A stretch of 64,000 bases of DNA from Hyposmocoma kahamanoa (GCF_003589595.1 NW_020653750.1:2254372-2318371), one strand, 5' to 3'; counted from the stretch's first letter, positions 42,066 through 55,589 are shown. A program made the numbers and translations. The notes: generated by a model not told the origin, from the sequence alone.

Positions 42066-43659
42066 GGGCGCGACTTACGCGAGGCCTACTGGTACATCAA
42101 ATAGTAGACGTGTTTATTGTGGTGTTTGTGGTTCGAAAAAAAGTGGCTGAAATTCTTGTTCTGTATTTAATTTCTATTTCATAATCATACTCCCATAATT
42201 GAAATATCAATCCGTCATGCTATTATAAAGAAATCAATACGTAAGTACTGCATTTAACAAAGGTTATTTCTATACGAGAATACTGTGATGAGTAAGTTTT
42301 TTTTTAATTATGCTTACAACCCTATTAGCTTATATGTACTACTAGCTTATACTGCCGTCCACTAACTAAAACGCGTGTAACTGACAAATACTCAAATCCG
42401 CTTATCCGCTTTAAATAGCAAAAAAAAGAGCACAAAATTCAAAAAAGTGTAGCTCCGCGCGAAGTGTAGGCATTTACGTGCCGAACAGGCGGGCGTTGTC
42501 CTACTTGTCTTATGGATGGATTGAATGGATATTGAACATTAACACACAAGATATAACATACCACAAAAATACTGTTTTTCACTTCTCATGCTCTTAAAGT
42601 TCGTATTTATGCTATAGGCTGCATAAAATAGAATTTTATGCTCTAGTGCATAAAATAAAATCGTCGTTTAAGACCGAGGTAATGACGCCAACAGCCACGC
42701 AAACTAGACTTTTATAAAACATTGACCTTAGGTCAATGTTATAAAATAAATTTTTACTTTTATTTTTTTAGTAATACACTGAATGTGCCAGGAAAAACCC
42801 ATCACATTAAATATGTCTAATTGTTGTAATTTTACATTCAATTTTAATGAAATAATCGTTTATTTGTAATATTGTTGTTTAATTTCCTCGCAATCGAAGT
42901 GAAAAGTAGAGCGTATAACTCGTTCATAAAACCCATTTTACCCTCGACTTAAGTATCCATACTCGTCTCTGGTAAAATGACGCGTTTTATGCACTTGTTG
43001 CACAATGTACTTAAGAAGTATATAATTAATATAAATATAATTAATAATAAATTAATAATAATAAAAAAATAAATATAATTAAGAAGTAATAAACGATAAT
43101 AATAAAATCCTATGGATTTGTTTTCATACAAATACCAAAATCCGCATTACAGCATAGCAAAATTTCCGCATCGAAACGGTATTTATTTGTGTAGTTCTAA
43201 ACTGTTGCGGACCAAAATCGACCGGTCCAACGGGAATACTATCAGCTGAATCTAAAATAGATATATTTGAAATTTGCAATCATCGGTGCACTATTCGTAG
43301 TAGGTATCTACTTGGCGCGACGCTTTGTACAGAATTTAAATGAGGCTTTATTGCGGATACGCGATTATCATATCGATATTTGCTATATTAGTAGCGTTGT
43401 ACATTGAAATCACCAGCAGTTTTAAGTGCAGAGTCTGTTTTAATACGTCTGAATGATTTGCCCAAACTTGGTCGTCGTTCGCATTGTTGTCTATTAAGTG
43501 GATTTTGGCAAAGAATATCACTACCAACTTCGCTATGAGCGTTGTTAGCAGCGTAGCCACCTCTTACTAGGTTCCCCATATACGGGACGATTTGACTTCA
43601 TGATCCGTCGTTTCAGACTGATCGAAACGACGAATAAATAGCAGTAACGCACAGTAACG

Positions 43660-43866
43660 CACTCAACATAGTCTCGCACTAGGGAAACCCTGTGTCGCGG
43701 TCGCCATGGACACACACATAGACAACCACAAATTACACCCAAAACTCACGAGAGATGAATGTAGGCCTTACAAATATTTCTTCCGGCCCGGGAATCGAAA
43801 CTGGCACCTCTGCGTGGCAGTCCGGCATGGTAACCTTTCTGCCACTGAGGCAGTTATAGTGTACAT
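43660..43866 (-). repeat. tRNA-derived SINE (family S1), minus copy
   Basis: The minus strand reads ACTGCCTCAGTGGCAGAAAG (A-box area), CAGTTTCGATTCCCGGGCCG (B-box area) and further on GCGACACAGGGTTTCCCTAG. Same order as 63625-63840. Confidence 0.75.
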
Positions 43867-44047
43867 ATATTTAGGTAAGTCGTTAACAATTAATTTGAAC
43901 ATCAGGGGAGTAGCGGCGGATCGTGACGATCGATCGAAACGAGGATCGTCGGTATATGGGAACCTTTATTTAAATGTCACCATAATCGAGTTTTAAAAAT
44001 TGTACTCATCGTCATCAACTCATTTAAACGTTCCACGTGCTGGGCCA

Positions 44048-44395
44048 TAGCAGAAGTAGAACAGAACGTAGCAGAAGCAGAACGTAGCAGAAGCACAACG
44101 TAGCAGAAGCAGAACGTAACATAATCAGAACATAGCAGAAACCGAAGCAGATATCGTAGCAGTAACCATTGCAAAAGCAGAACCAGAACCGGAAGCGGAA
44201 TCAAAAGCATAGCAAAAGCAAAAGTGGAAGCAGAAGTTTTTCTGGAATAAAAAATATTTCTATTCTATTTCAGAAGTAGAAACAGAAGCGAGACTAAGTG
44301 GAAGCCGTAGCAGAAACTATAGCAGAAGCCGTAGACGAAGCTTTAGCAAAGCCATAGCAGAAGCCGAAACATAAGCCGTAAATGAAACCGAAGCG
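44048..44395. repeat. Minisatellite, ~16-bp unit AACGTAGCAGAAGCAG
   Basis: Degenerating tandem array of units such as CGTAGCAGAAGCAGAA, clearest at 44060-44125 and increasingly diverged to about 44395. It follows directly on an RTE-like scrap (TCATCGTCATCAACTCATTT) at 44008-44045. Confidence 0.8.
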
Positions 44396-44484
44396 AGATA
44401 ACTCCTATTAACAGACAATAAATGTAATCAATCAGTACATAGTTGTCTTATATTTCGCTTTTAACTGAGTAGGTTTTGACGACC

Positions 44485-44745
44485 TTCGTGGTCGGGTGGC
44501 TTGCATACCGGTTTTCATGTCGCGGGTTCGATCCCCAGTCGGGTCAATGTAGAAAAACTCTGTCTCTCGGGTCTTGGTATTTGTGGTACCGTCGTTGTTA
44601 CCGATTTCCATAAGACAAGTGCTTTAGTTACTTTGGGATTAGAGCAACGTTTATTTTGTAAGTTAAACTTTATTGTTAGTACATGCCTCTAAAATAGATC
44701 GTGGTCTATTTTTTACGTGTTATATATCATTTTGTAAGCACATAA
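44485..44745 (+). repeat. tRNA-derived SINE (family S2)
   Basis: The head carries an A-box-like TGGTCGGGTGGCTTGCAT and B-box GGTTCGATCCC, then the body GTATTTGTGGTACCGTCGTT and GACAAGTGCTTTAGTTACTT, a layout seen in lepidopteran SINEs. Confidence 0.7.
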
Positions 44746-45364
44746 GGCAATAAATAAGTATGAATATTATTCTAACATTAACACGATTTTTATCCAACAA
44801 ATCTCAATTACCTCGTCCATTGACGGCGAGCAAATTACTTTTTACGCTGCCTCAACTACGAGTCGTAACGACTTTCTGATTGCAGGACCTTCGCTAAACG
44901 ATTATAGCCCATAGATTTAAATACGAAAAGCTATTGGATGGATTAAAAGATTGCGAACTCATCAGTTGGGTAAAATTTTCACCACCAGTTTGCTTTATTG
45001 GTAACATTTAAATTTTCACAATATTCTAAAAGACCTATACCTACTATTACAGATCGTAAACTTAACATTTGTGATCTATTTATTTGTTTACAATTTTGAA
45101 CGTGCATACTGTTAATAAATATCACACACCGGCTTCTGTCGGCTAATGCCACTTTTAACGACTGAACGTTAGTGTTTATTCGAAAACAGATCCGTCGAAT
45201 GTTAATTTGCCACGTTTACCAATTATGAGTTAGATCAGTGTTGACTATGCGATATGTTACTCGTAGGTATAAATGATTTAAAACATAATATAGTCAAGTG
45301 CTAAAAAGTTGATATTTTACAAACTGTAAGTAGTTAAACATTTTTCATTTTCATTATTTTTATA

Positions 45365-45465
45365 ATATCTTGGGGCGCTGCCACTGCGCCCGGCACCCTG
45401 AGACATAACTTGACAAGTCCCATGTGCCTGTTATTTCACCAATAATAATAATACACACACGTATT
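45365..45465 (-). repeat. Repeat family A fragment
   Basis: GCTGCCACTGCGCCCGGCAC and CTGAGACATAACTTGACAAG are the reverse of family A blocks. Confidence 0.55.
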
Positions 45466-45589
45466 CGAACTAAATGATTTAGCCACAATTAGACTGTGCG
45501 AAAATTTGAACGCATAAAACGAATTAATTATAGCTTGGAATAGATCTGAATTTATTTTCTGTAATTAGATTGTTTCGTAATGTCAACAT

Positions 45590-45878
45590 TGAAATCTTTA
45601 TTCAAGGCGTATTGTCAATTCTTCTACACGGGTGGTCTATGGGTTAACTATACGCAGAAGGCACTCGGCGCCTTCAATATAATAACGGTTTCAGGATGCT
45701 GTTGGGACTACCACGACATTGTAGGGCATCGTCGATGTTTGCTCAAGAGGGAGTAGACGATTTTTTTGCTGTAATGCGAAAAAAGACGGCGTCACTACTC
45801 TCTAGACTGCGTTCTAGTTCTAACAACATCCTAAAAGCGTTTGCGTTTCGTCCAGGTTCTGGTGAGGTGATGGGATAA
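45590..45878 (+). mobile_element. Non-LTR retrotransposon C-terminal fragment
   Basis: The frame reads FRMLLGLPRHCRASSMFAQE, then GVDDFFAVMRKKTASLLSRL, a C-terminal region common in insect non-LTR polyproteins. Ends at a TAA and is followed at about 46000 by AATAAATGATTTATTTATTA, a simple-repeat tail. 5'-truncated. Confidence 0.7.
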
Positions 45879-46267
45879 TCGGCGGTGTCTCGAGCGTAAT
45901 AATGTTTGTTTTTGTATTTTATGTTTCGTCTCTGTGTTTACTAACAATAGTCATAAGTTTAAAAATATCTGTATTTTACTAACAAGTGGGCCTTGGACGC
46001 CAAATAAATGATTTATTTATTATTACTATTATTAAAGCATTTTCCTTTATTATTATTATTAGGCGACATTTAGACGGATGCTGAAATTATTGTGGCAATA
46101 TAAAAAGGACAAAACTTATATTTAAAACCTACTTATTCTTTAATTACTATATGAACGTAAATACATCATTTATTCCTACTAATTCTGTTATACAGTTCTG
46201 TTGACAGAACTTTTTAATACTCTTCTTCTCATTTGTTCTGTTAACAGAACAAAAAATGGGATTTACA

Positions 46268-46390
46268 ACAAAACAAAACTGGAACACAGTAATGCTGACA
46301 TTATTGCTTGGCGGCAGAAATAGATAAGGTACTAAGAAATAGATAATATACTTTCCTGGACAAACTCTTTCACAAGGATATCTACTGCTA
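46268..46390 (-). repeat. Repeat family A 5' fragment
   Basis: Reverse of family A blocks: TTATTGCTTGGCGGCAGAAA and GGACAAACTCTTTCACAAGG. Confidence 0.5.
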
Positions 46391-46399
46391 CTAGAACAT

Positions 46400-47870
46400 T
46401 TACAAATAGTCCTTTTTATATATTTGTAATATAAGTCATATAATATAGCGATGCAGAAATAGAGAAAATGGAGGTCTACGATTCAGTTTGGATCGGATAA
46501 ATATAAATATTTCGTAGTTCTTTTTCTCGATTTCAAAGGGACATATTTGTTCACGTCACCCATCAATTCCAACAACTTTCAGTGATGGTGAGGACAGACA
46601 AGCTTAATTTCCTGAGTTGTGAGTCGCGTTTTTTTGAGTCTCGTTTACGTTTGAAATTCGGGCGTAAGACAAACGTATTTTGTTAAGTTGTTTTGAAGCG
46701 TTTGTACGGGGTGTTTGAGGCATGTAAAATAACGGATCATTAGATGGTCTTAGAAAAAAACAAGAAGCTGGGTACTTCTGGGTACTGGAAACTTTCATAT
46801 TGAGAAACTCAATATGAAAGTTTATGCGGATATACAAATCAGTTTGTAAAATACTGCCACTTGCCAATAAATGTTTACCGCATCTTCATTCCCTCGCCCC
46901 TATCTCCAACCGCACAAGCATGTCACACAGTGCGACAGAAGTTTGGTCGCAATTACGCGCGCGAGTCGACAGACAACTCATTTTGCATCGTGTGGTACAA
47001 ATAGGTCATTTATATGAAACTGAATGCAGCGTACATTTAGCGACTCAAAAATGCGGCTCACAACTCACAAGATTACGCTCGTCTGACCTCACCCTTACCC
47101 TTCTGAAATCGCCAAAAAAATCTACACAATTTTTATTGTCAGAGTCACACACAGATTTTTGTTATCCACTTTTACAATATGTACCGCCAATTCTTCATAT
47201 ATTAAACATGTGATATCTTTTTCGAAGAAGTACCTATTCTAACCAACGCGGACTAGTTTTTCATAAGAACTGTTTCTATGACGATTTAGAATAAATATTT
47301 TCAACTAATCTAGAATATTCCCTGTAACTTTGTATTAACCACGCGAGGCAGAGCAGGAAAGACTATTTTGTAGGCTGGATATTAAACTAGCGTGGTATTT
47401 ACTCAAGAAAATTTTATGGTGCAATTTCAATGGAATTTACAATGAATTTTGCTAAAGCGGAAACTTAGGCGGTTCTTGAAAAAAAAAAAAATTAAAAGAA
47501 AAGTTTTACTCAGCAAAACTTTTTATCTTACAGGACGTAGGACGGGATAATATTTTTTGAAGTTTCTCTTTGGTATCCCAGGCAAAAATATATTCCTCAA
47601 AAACTTTTACGTATTTCGTTTTGAGCTGTGTCTAAACCTGTTCCTGGGTTGGCTTTCAAATAATCACACAAGTTTTTTCACGAACTTTTTCGACATTAAC
47701 TACTTATGTAACCTTAAGCTACATAGAATTTTGTCACCGAATTATGTTCTGGTTGTAGTCTAAACTATACACTAATAAAATAGCTTCATTTCCTATGTGT
47801 AACAATCGCGAAAACCTAAGAACTCGATTATACACTATTATTAGTCTAAAGGGGTAGACTATGACGTACC
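46400..47870. other. Unassigned AT-rich stretch
   Basis: No convincing gene. A 129-codon frame at 46824-47213 has no recognisable motif and no splice-supported neighbours. Confidence 0.4.
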
Positions 47871-47879
47871 TTTCTATCT

Positions 47880-48185
47880 TCTTCGAAATGCCGAGCAGTA
47901 AGTTGTGTGATACCATGACAGGACGAACTAGTCGTGCCACCGGGCGGTGTGGTACGAGGCACGCCTGTCCATAGCAGTTGTAGTGCCACTCAGAGCTTTA
48001 AATTGCAAAGTTCTGAGGGGCACTGCCACTGCGCCCGTCACTCTGAGACATAAGATGACAAATGTAATGTGTGTGTAGTTTTACCTGCCCAGATGAACGC
48101 AATAATGCACACATTACCGCTTGGCGGCCGGAATAGGTAAGCTAGAAGTAGGTACTTCACTGGACGAACTCTTTCATCTCTCTCT
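47880..48185 (-). repeat. Repeat family A, nearly full copy
   Basis: Reads in reverse from the 3' end (GATACCATGACAGGACGAAC) through GCCACTGCGCCCGTCACTCT and ACATTACCGCTTGGCGGCCG to GGACGAACTCTTTCATC. About 300 bp. Confidence 0.7.
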
Positions 48186-48669
48186 CAGCTCTAATGCTAC
48201 TTAAAGGTATTAGTACAATACATTACCCTAACAAGTACGAACCAAATGTTTTTATGCAGTAGTTTTTATCAGCCATGTATACCTATTAGTGTTTTTACGT
48301 GGTTCCCTCATATTAAACATCACACACAATAGTTTTATTATCTGTTCTAATCAAATCTCCTTTTGTGAGAGTTTTTGTTATTTACGGACGCAACAATGCG
48401 CGTAATATAATAACGTTACACCAAATTCATAGAGAGCCTTACAATATTACACAAAAGATTGTTCTAATATTAAGCTTCGAGTTGGTCGAATTATTTGCGA
48501 TAAATTTACCAACGTTTTATAATTGATATTCGATCCTAATAATTTATCTCCGTTAAGTAGCTCTGTGTTAGTATCGATCCGAGCGAAATTTAATTTAAGG
48601 TCAGTAAGAAAAGAACATGAGATACAGAATTGCTTTAACCATGATGCAAATATAAATCTGCTGCCAGTA

Positions 48670-48950
48670 GCTTTTCGGAAATCGTCACTCCATCTGGCCA
48701 GAGGGCGTGCTACACACACGTTTGCGGGGCCGTGGTCTCTACTCAAGAACTCGCTTACCCCATCGGGTATCGGTTCTTCGAGAGGTACGGTCAGTGGTCA
48801 ATTTCAGCTTGCTTATTCTACCAGCTATGTCGACGACCTCAGTTCTCTGTCAGATAACCTCGTTCCGTACCTTGTCCTTCAAAGAAACTCCGAACATGGT
48901 TCGTTCCATAGCTGTTTGAGTGACTTTCAACTGGTGAACTAACCATATCG
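48670..48950 (-). mobile_element. Decayed RTE-type LINE fragment
   Basis: The minus strand reads LKVTQTAMERTMFGVSLKDK then a stop, RTEVVDIAGRISKLK, the same RTE signature as 41625-42065 with stops. Confidence 0.75.
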
Positions 48951-51900
48951 TGAGTATCCACATGTTTCTCTTACTATAGTTAAATATATAGTCGCACTGA
49001 ATTTAAAACTCAATATTAGTCTGAACCGATGCAATTATTTATCCAGAACGCGGAGTTACAAGATCTTGTATTTACAACATTATATAAATTTACAATTTTA
49101 GACGGTTCATAAACAATTCAAAACAATCCGACTGGACACGCTGAGGTAACTGTCACTAGTTCGTGTTTAGTAGGATCGAAGAAAATACAAGTTTGTTCTA
49201 TCTTTGTATCAATTATAATAATAATAACCAACTAGTGGAGTATTTTCACTTAAAATAGATGAATGTCATGATATTCAATAAAAAGGAAATAATTCAACTT
49301 ATATTTTATCACCCTGCTTTATTTTTATGATTAGCGGATTATTTAGAAGAAATAATGCCATAAAATATAATAGGTACATGCCTCGTAAATAGGATATCTA
49401 GGATCACGTACAACTGAAAACATTACGCCAGAGCTCACAAAACGAAGTAAGTACCTACGATATTTTAAACTTAATGACGTTCAGTAAACACGATCTACAT
49501 ATCTCGATCTACATATCGTCTGTTTAAAGATAAAACCACATAAGTGACATTTTCCACAAAAAGTATTTTAATTTATATAGGCTATGGTAAGAAAATCACC
49601 ATGTTTCTGCACGTGAAACTCAATGACAAAATAGCTATAAACTTAAGAAGAGTTTCATCTACAGAAAGATGGTGAATTTCTTACAACTAGTACACAATTT
49701 GGAGCGTTTTTGGGAAAAATGTCACGTAAGTGTGTATAAAATGATTTTCCCTTACCTTCAAATACAAAATACAAATACTTAGCTTCATATGAAATTGCAT
49801 GCCTATTTTTATACTTATTGATTTGTAAAGCATGTGTTTCAATAAAAAGATGTATCAAGATTGTTTACATTTAGTTAAGTACCTAAACAAATGGACTATA
49901 GTGTCCGCGCCAGAGCCGACTTCTTAAATAGACAAAGAAGATGAACAAATATGTGTTTGTTGAGCATTCTATTGCTCAACAAAGACTGTATCTATTAAGT
50001 AGGTACTCAATAACTTCTAGAATAGAATACTCAATCCGCAAACGAACCTATCTTCAAATATTTTCTTGAAAGCAATACGGTTTGGAAACTTATCCCAAGG
50101 GATGTTGTCTTAATAATGCTGTTTATCGATAGATTGCATCGATAATTATCCAATGTCTTCCTAAGTTTTAATATGTATTAGTATCAATAAATAGTACAAA
50201 CATAGTAATTCATAAAATGTAAAGGTGAAGAAGCAAACAGAGTAGTTTAAAAATCATTCGTGTAATTTTATTGAAAGTCACAAACATACCATTTTAACTA
50301 CTTTTATGTGAAAACGGTTATTTGAAAAAGTGATTAATAGTACATTATGATATAAGTGCGGTAAGTTGAAAATCAAGTCAGCGGAAAATACTTTCGACTT
50401 TTTACTTACATGGCCATCTGAGCGTCTTTTTAGAAATGCTATCAAGTTGGAGTATGACTTGATATCAATACCATGGCTTGTTTTCATAGTGCTTTTTAGC
50501 ATTGAATAGTAGCACCACAATGAGCTTGACTTATATTATGAAATAGGCTAAAAACACATTTTCTGAAAATGAATTTGCATCTTTGCTTGTTTTCCATATG
50601 ATGAAATTTTGATACGCTTGTATGTTGTGTATCTATCGGTCGATTTTTCAGGTAAGAGGCTTAGACTAGCCTTGTTCGCTGCGTTAAAGACTTGTGGCGG
50701 TATCAAATAATAAATTCATCACTAATTGACGACATTTTCAAATAAAACAATACAGTGAAAAGAAAAAGCGCGCGAAATAATTTTTACTTGTCCACATTTT
50801 TTTTTAAATTTATTAAGGCTTTGGCAAAGCCATCAGCCTAAACATGAAGTTTAATTATGTTTCTGTAAATATGGCCGCCACAAAGAGGATAGGCAATTTG
50901 AGGCGGCGTGCTTAGATTGACTCGGGATTCCTTAAAACGGGCCGATACGGGTATTTTAGTTCGAGATTCGTATAATTTCGCGTTTTAATCTTCGATTAAG
51001 GCACAATAGTACTATCCTATTCCACTTTAAACTAGATTTCACAAAATAATTGAAAGTCAAAATAAAAACGACACTTTTCCCTCCAAAAGGTCCAGAGCGA
51101 ATCTCTTACTTGTCCACAAATTAGCCATGCGCGCGCATCAACGTTTTTTTTTAGGCAAAGGTATAAAAATAGCCAGTAATACTAATAAAGTAAATTAATA
51201 TTTTTGTGTTTTTGTTACAGATAAATGGTTGTAATTTATTGTCAAAATTAATTAAATGAAAGAATTAAATGTTTATTTACTATATTTTATCTTCCAAAGT
51301 TAATTTTATTCATAAAATATTGACCACTTTTCTAACATAAAAACTCTTTGCAAATTGGTGTGATTTCAGCCACTTTACGAGCAAATATGTTATGTTTTTT
51401 TTTTAAAACACTGATAGTGGTCAGTTCACTGATTTTATCATATAGCTGCATAAAAATATTTTTGTTAATATTATTGTTACCTAATTTATCGTATTACCTA
51501 TAAAGGTAACTCGTTATTCTCCACGAAACAACACTTCTTTGGAGTTGTGTAAATTTGTTTCTTTGTTGTTGAATAGTAGTTTTCAAATATTATTTTGACA
51601 AAATATTTTAAATAAGAAACAGTCTACTCGATACGTACACATTTTGTTTCGATGTTTTCATTATAGACGATTTTGCCAACACTATTAAGCCGACCTCACT
51701 GTATAACCTTTTATAGCTGCGAGATGGGACGCGCTAATACCGCAAACAGCTTTTTATTATAGAAATGTAGCACAAAGGAGATAAAGGAAAAACAAGATAA
51801 GAGTGGTTGCGTGGACCTGTTTAGTTTTTATGTCGTTGGATTACAGAAACTAATTAACTTGGTTGTATAGATTACGAAAAGCTATGTCGGTGTTGGTAAA

Positions 51901-53004
51901 ATTAATTCCATTTCCATTTCTTTATTTGTTTAAGACGCTGTATTTTTTGTAATCACATTGTAGGACGTTCGTCGTTCATAATATGTTACCACAAATCAAG
52001 AACGCAGTGTTCGCAAGTTACTTCATTCCATAACGATCCTTATGTACAGTCAATGATCTTATAGATCATTGTGTACAGTATAACAATTATCTTTTAATAC
52101 CTTTTGGCAATGTTTGTTTTTCAAATGGAAATTGAAACAAAATAATAAAATACGTAGTTCTCAATTCAAATTGTTATAAGTGCAGCGACGGCTGCGATTG
52201 GCTGCATTATCCGGGCGGCTAAAAGGATGAGACCACAACTCGTATTGAAATCAGGGATATAAGGATAAGGTTTGCTTTCGTTTCTTGTAATAAAAAAAAT
52301 ATTCCGATAAACAGAAAATTGTAAATTTATTAAAATTAAGTAAATAAGACTTAATGATGGTATGTTACACCACGATGGATGCACTCCAAAGTAGCAAATT
52401 ATAGAAAACTACAAAGATACGAGTAACTGACACGACCATAACGGACAAAGCAAAAATGGCGGACTGAGCTCAAGTATGTGCAACTTTGCGTACTTTTGGC
52501 ACACGTGGCACACCAACTAACCACTTCCGCTGTGTGTATTATTCTATGGTAAAACTATAGTTCCATTGTCAATAGTTAACAATGTAGCAATTAACTAAAT
52601 AATTTAGAACAAAACAAATGTACAGATTGTCGAACGTGTACAAAGTATTATATAATATTAAATTATGAATGAAAATATATTGTACTGAAAGAAACTCATT
52701 TACGCAGTAAATTCTTTATTTTATTTGGAATAAAAACAGCCTTAATGCAATGTTAACCATAACATGTATTCACTCATCAACGAATATAATTATTAACAGT
52801 GGATGTATTTATTACGTAAAAAGTATTAATACTAAAAACCAAAAATAAACAAAATTAAATGATTCTCTCTGTCTCTCTCTCTTTCTCTGTTGAAAGAAAA
52901 ACAATACGAGAAAAATGGAAAAAAACATTAAGGTGAAATAAATAGTTAGTTACGTGAATCTCTACATACAATTGATATACACCTAATATTAGGTGATAGC
53001 AGTA
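48951..53004. other. Unassigned intergenic stretch
   Basis: About 4 kb of AT-rich sequence without a supported gene. Small hairpins at 49956-49985 (TTGTTGAGCA/TGCTCAACAA) and 52038-52080 (TGTACAGTCAATGATCT / AGATCATTGTGTACA). Confidence 0.4.
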
Positions 53005-53320
53005 AAGTTCTTTGTGAAAGAGTTCGTCCAGAAAAGTACTGCCAGCTCATCTATTTCCGCCGCCAAGCAGTAATGTGGGCATTACTACGTTCCGGTTTTA
53101 AAGGTTAAGGGTGCACTACTACTCAGGTGCTCGTGAAATTACAGGGACATGGGACTTTTCAACTTACGTCTCAGGGTGACTAGCGCAGCAGCGGTGCCCC
53201 TCAGATGTTTGCGATTCAAAGTTCTGAGTGGCTCTGTAAATGCTATGGATAGGTGTGTTGTTTATAACCAGGCGCATGATTTGTTCGTCTCGTCACAATA
53301 GTATGATATATTTTTTTTTA
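53005..53320 (+). repeat. Repeat family A, nearly full copy
   Basis: Starts GTTCTTTGTGAAAGAGTTCG, passes GCCGCCAAGCAGTAATGTGG and TCAGATGTTTGCGATTCAAA, and ends CGTCACAATAGTATGATAT before a T-rich run. Confidence 0.7.
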
Positions 53321-53329
53321 TAAATTTAA

Positions 53330-55170
53330 TACATTAAACATGTATACACAACACTATTGTGTATTAAATGTATATAACGTAAGACCTATATGTATACTAC
53401 CATTTTGTGAAATTACGAACGAATATACAAGAAATAATGAACGTTTCTTCACTAGAACATTTCGTCATCCGTGACACATTTTAGATTAATTAATTTTTTA
53501 CTGATTCAAGTTTTAACACGTTTCAACTATCGTACTTGCACTTTATGTATGTCGCTATTAAACCGACACAAGCACATGTTGTGGTGTGTGGTCGCACTGT
53601 AGTCGTTAACCAACATTTAAGTCACGAAGTGCCCAGTTCATGTGCAATACAGTACTCTACATTAGAGGCAAGCAGCTGACTTCCGACACGTTTGCTTGAA
53701 ACTTTAATTCAGAGAAATAAATACGAGTATATCTAGTTTGTGGTTTCTATTTCAGGCACATATGTATATTTGGAAAACATACTGTTGAATTTTTAACGAA
53801 GGAAAACAAAAAACGTATTTAAACTGAGTATTTAAGCTTAAGTACCTTGTGACGATTCTGACCTCCTTCATCGTCATCCTACCTTTTTATCATCCTCTTT
53901 TTTGGTTCCTGGCCACTATTTTTTTTAAATTTTGAATTATTCTCGAACTCCTTTTTTCTTCACTATTCTTATGTTTGTGCAATCCGTCGTCATTTCTATC
54001 AAAATTTTTGAAACGAGAGGTCGTGTTTGTAGCGAATCGCAGCAGTCGCTACAAATCTTTTTTGTATATATGTTATAGTCTCTTTAAGTTTTAGTTTTAT
54101 ATTTAAACTTGATTGTTTTGGCGTCATTTTCTTGACTTTTGTTTGCTGTTTTGCTTTGATCATAACGTGTTTTTCTAATAAATTAATGAACTGTAAGTAC
54201 ATTTGCTTTGGCCTTGCTCACTCGTTGTTAGCACCCAACCTTTACCCCATTGATACAGTTAGATACAGTGCTCATAAATTATAAACCTCTTTTCCTTATT
54301 GTAAAATTTCACGTCGATTACTATTACAATAATAAGTTGCATGTAGGCCCTATTTGGGGTGAGAGTATTGTGTATACGGAGTGTTTTGTAATAATTCTAC
54401 CCTTTTCATATGATTTTATTATTTGTTGTAGCGTTCCTTTTTCCTCTTTTCTCATCTCTTACAATAAATTTTGTGAACCGAGCCCTCTGCATTCTCATGT
54501 AATAAGGCAATATAGCACTTATGATGATTTTTTGTTATTATTACAGTACATATACATTTAAAATGTACTTTACCACCATCAACTTTTTATATATAACACT
54601 GGGCTTACTCAAGAAAAAAATATGGGGTCTGGCCTAAGTTTAGGCCAGAGCCCTTTTTTTTTGATTATTCTAAATTGTAATTACTTAGAAAATTTACGTT
54701 AGTGCAGATATACAGAAACAACTGTCTTAGTCACTTGTAATAAAAGGTTGAAATAACTTAATAATATATACATCTCCCTTCTCTTTCTAGTAATATCACA
54801 AAAGCTTCTCCGCAGTAAAATATGTAATTCTACACCACGAAAATGGATCCTAATAACCTAGCAGCAATATAACAGGCGTAACTTTTCACGTCTACACCAT
54901 TTCAATTTTAACTCTCTCGGAGAAAATTTGTTCCCAGTATTTATTTATGTTACTCTCAGACTACTGTGGCTTATTATAGTATATTTTGTTTTTGTGACGT
55001 TCTTTCTATATTGTAAGTTATGTAAGAATTCTCAACATTTTGTGAAATAGTAGAAAGTTGCTTAACTACCTACACACGTCCAAGCTACTATTCTATTATA
55101 TACACTTGAAATATGTATATAGGTCGCCGTCATAATTATCAAATGCATTGATGTCATTCATTTATTTTGT
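53330..55170. other. Unassigned intergenic stretch
   Basis: AT-rich, no supported gene. Contains a GC-rich hairpin at 54624-54653 followed by a T-run. Confidence 0.4.
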
Positions 55171-55179
55171 GAGATTACT

Positions 55180-55325
55180 GCACTAGTTTGTTATAATTAA
55201 TACAAAGATCGAACACTTAAGAAAAAATTCCTTCAATTTTACCGGATTCGAACCGACGTCTCCTAGCAAACCGTGCCAGACGCTATTCCAACTAAGCCAT
55301 GGAACGAACCAGCGGACCTCCCGAA
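55180..55325 (-). repeat. tRNA-derived SINE (family S3)
   Basis: The minus strand shows A box TGGCTTAGTTGGAATAGCG and B box GGTTCGAATCC, then GAAGGAATTTTTTCTTAAG. This is the best-preserved copy; scraps lie at 14795, 22280 and at the right window edge. Confidence 0.75.
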
Positions 55326-55589
55326 TTTGTCTACGTGCTTGTTGTCGGATCTTTGTATTTGTTTTTCAACGATTTTTGGGCCGTAGCGTCATCTGTGAGA
55401 AATCTATGTAATGTAAGTATTAAGTAGGTTTTTAATTCGCACCCTTTTTGTATTAAGGCCGCAAATGCAAAATGCAAATTTTCCGGGAGAGAGTTTTTTA
55501 AGATTTTTATAACGAAATTAGTTGACAATTTTTCTGTGCTTAAATAGGAAAGGTATAAAATTTCACATATACATAATTAGTTTTAAGCT

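Noticed and set aside
42949..43131. Tyr/Ile-rich minus-strand frame
   Set aside because: It comes from TAATAATAAA low-complexity sequence.
43977..44210. Leu-rich membrane-like frame
   Set aside because: It is the complement of the CAGAAG minisatellite, so the Leu runs come from the repeat.
46824..47213. 129-codon frame in intergenic DNA
   Set aside because: No recognisable motif, biased toward Leu/Ser/Thr as expected from random AT-rich DNA, and no supporting splice structure.
54624..54668. Bacterial-type terminator suggesting contamination
   Set aside because: All surrounding sequence is animal-like with introns and insect repeats; a lone hairpin plus T-run does not show bacterial DNA.
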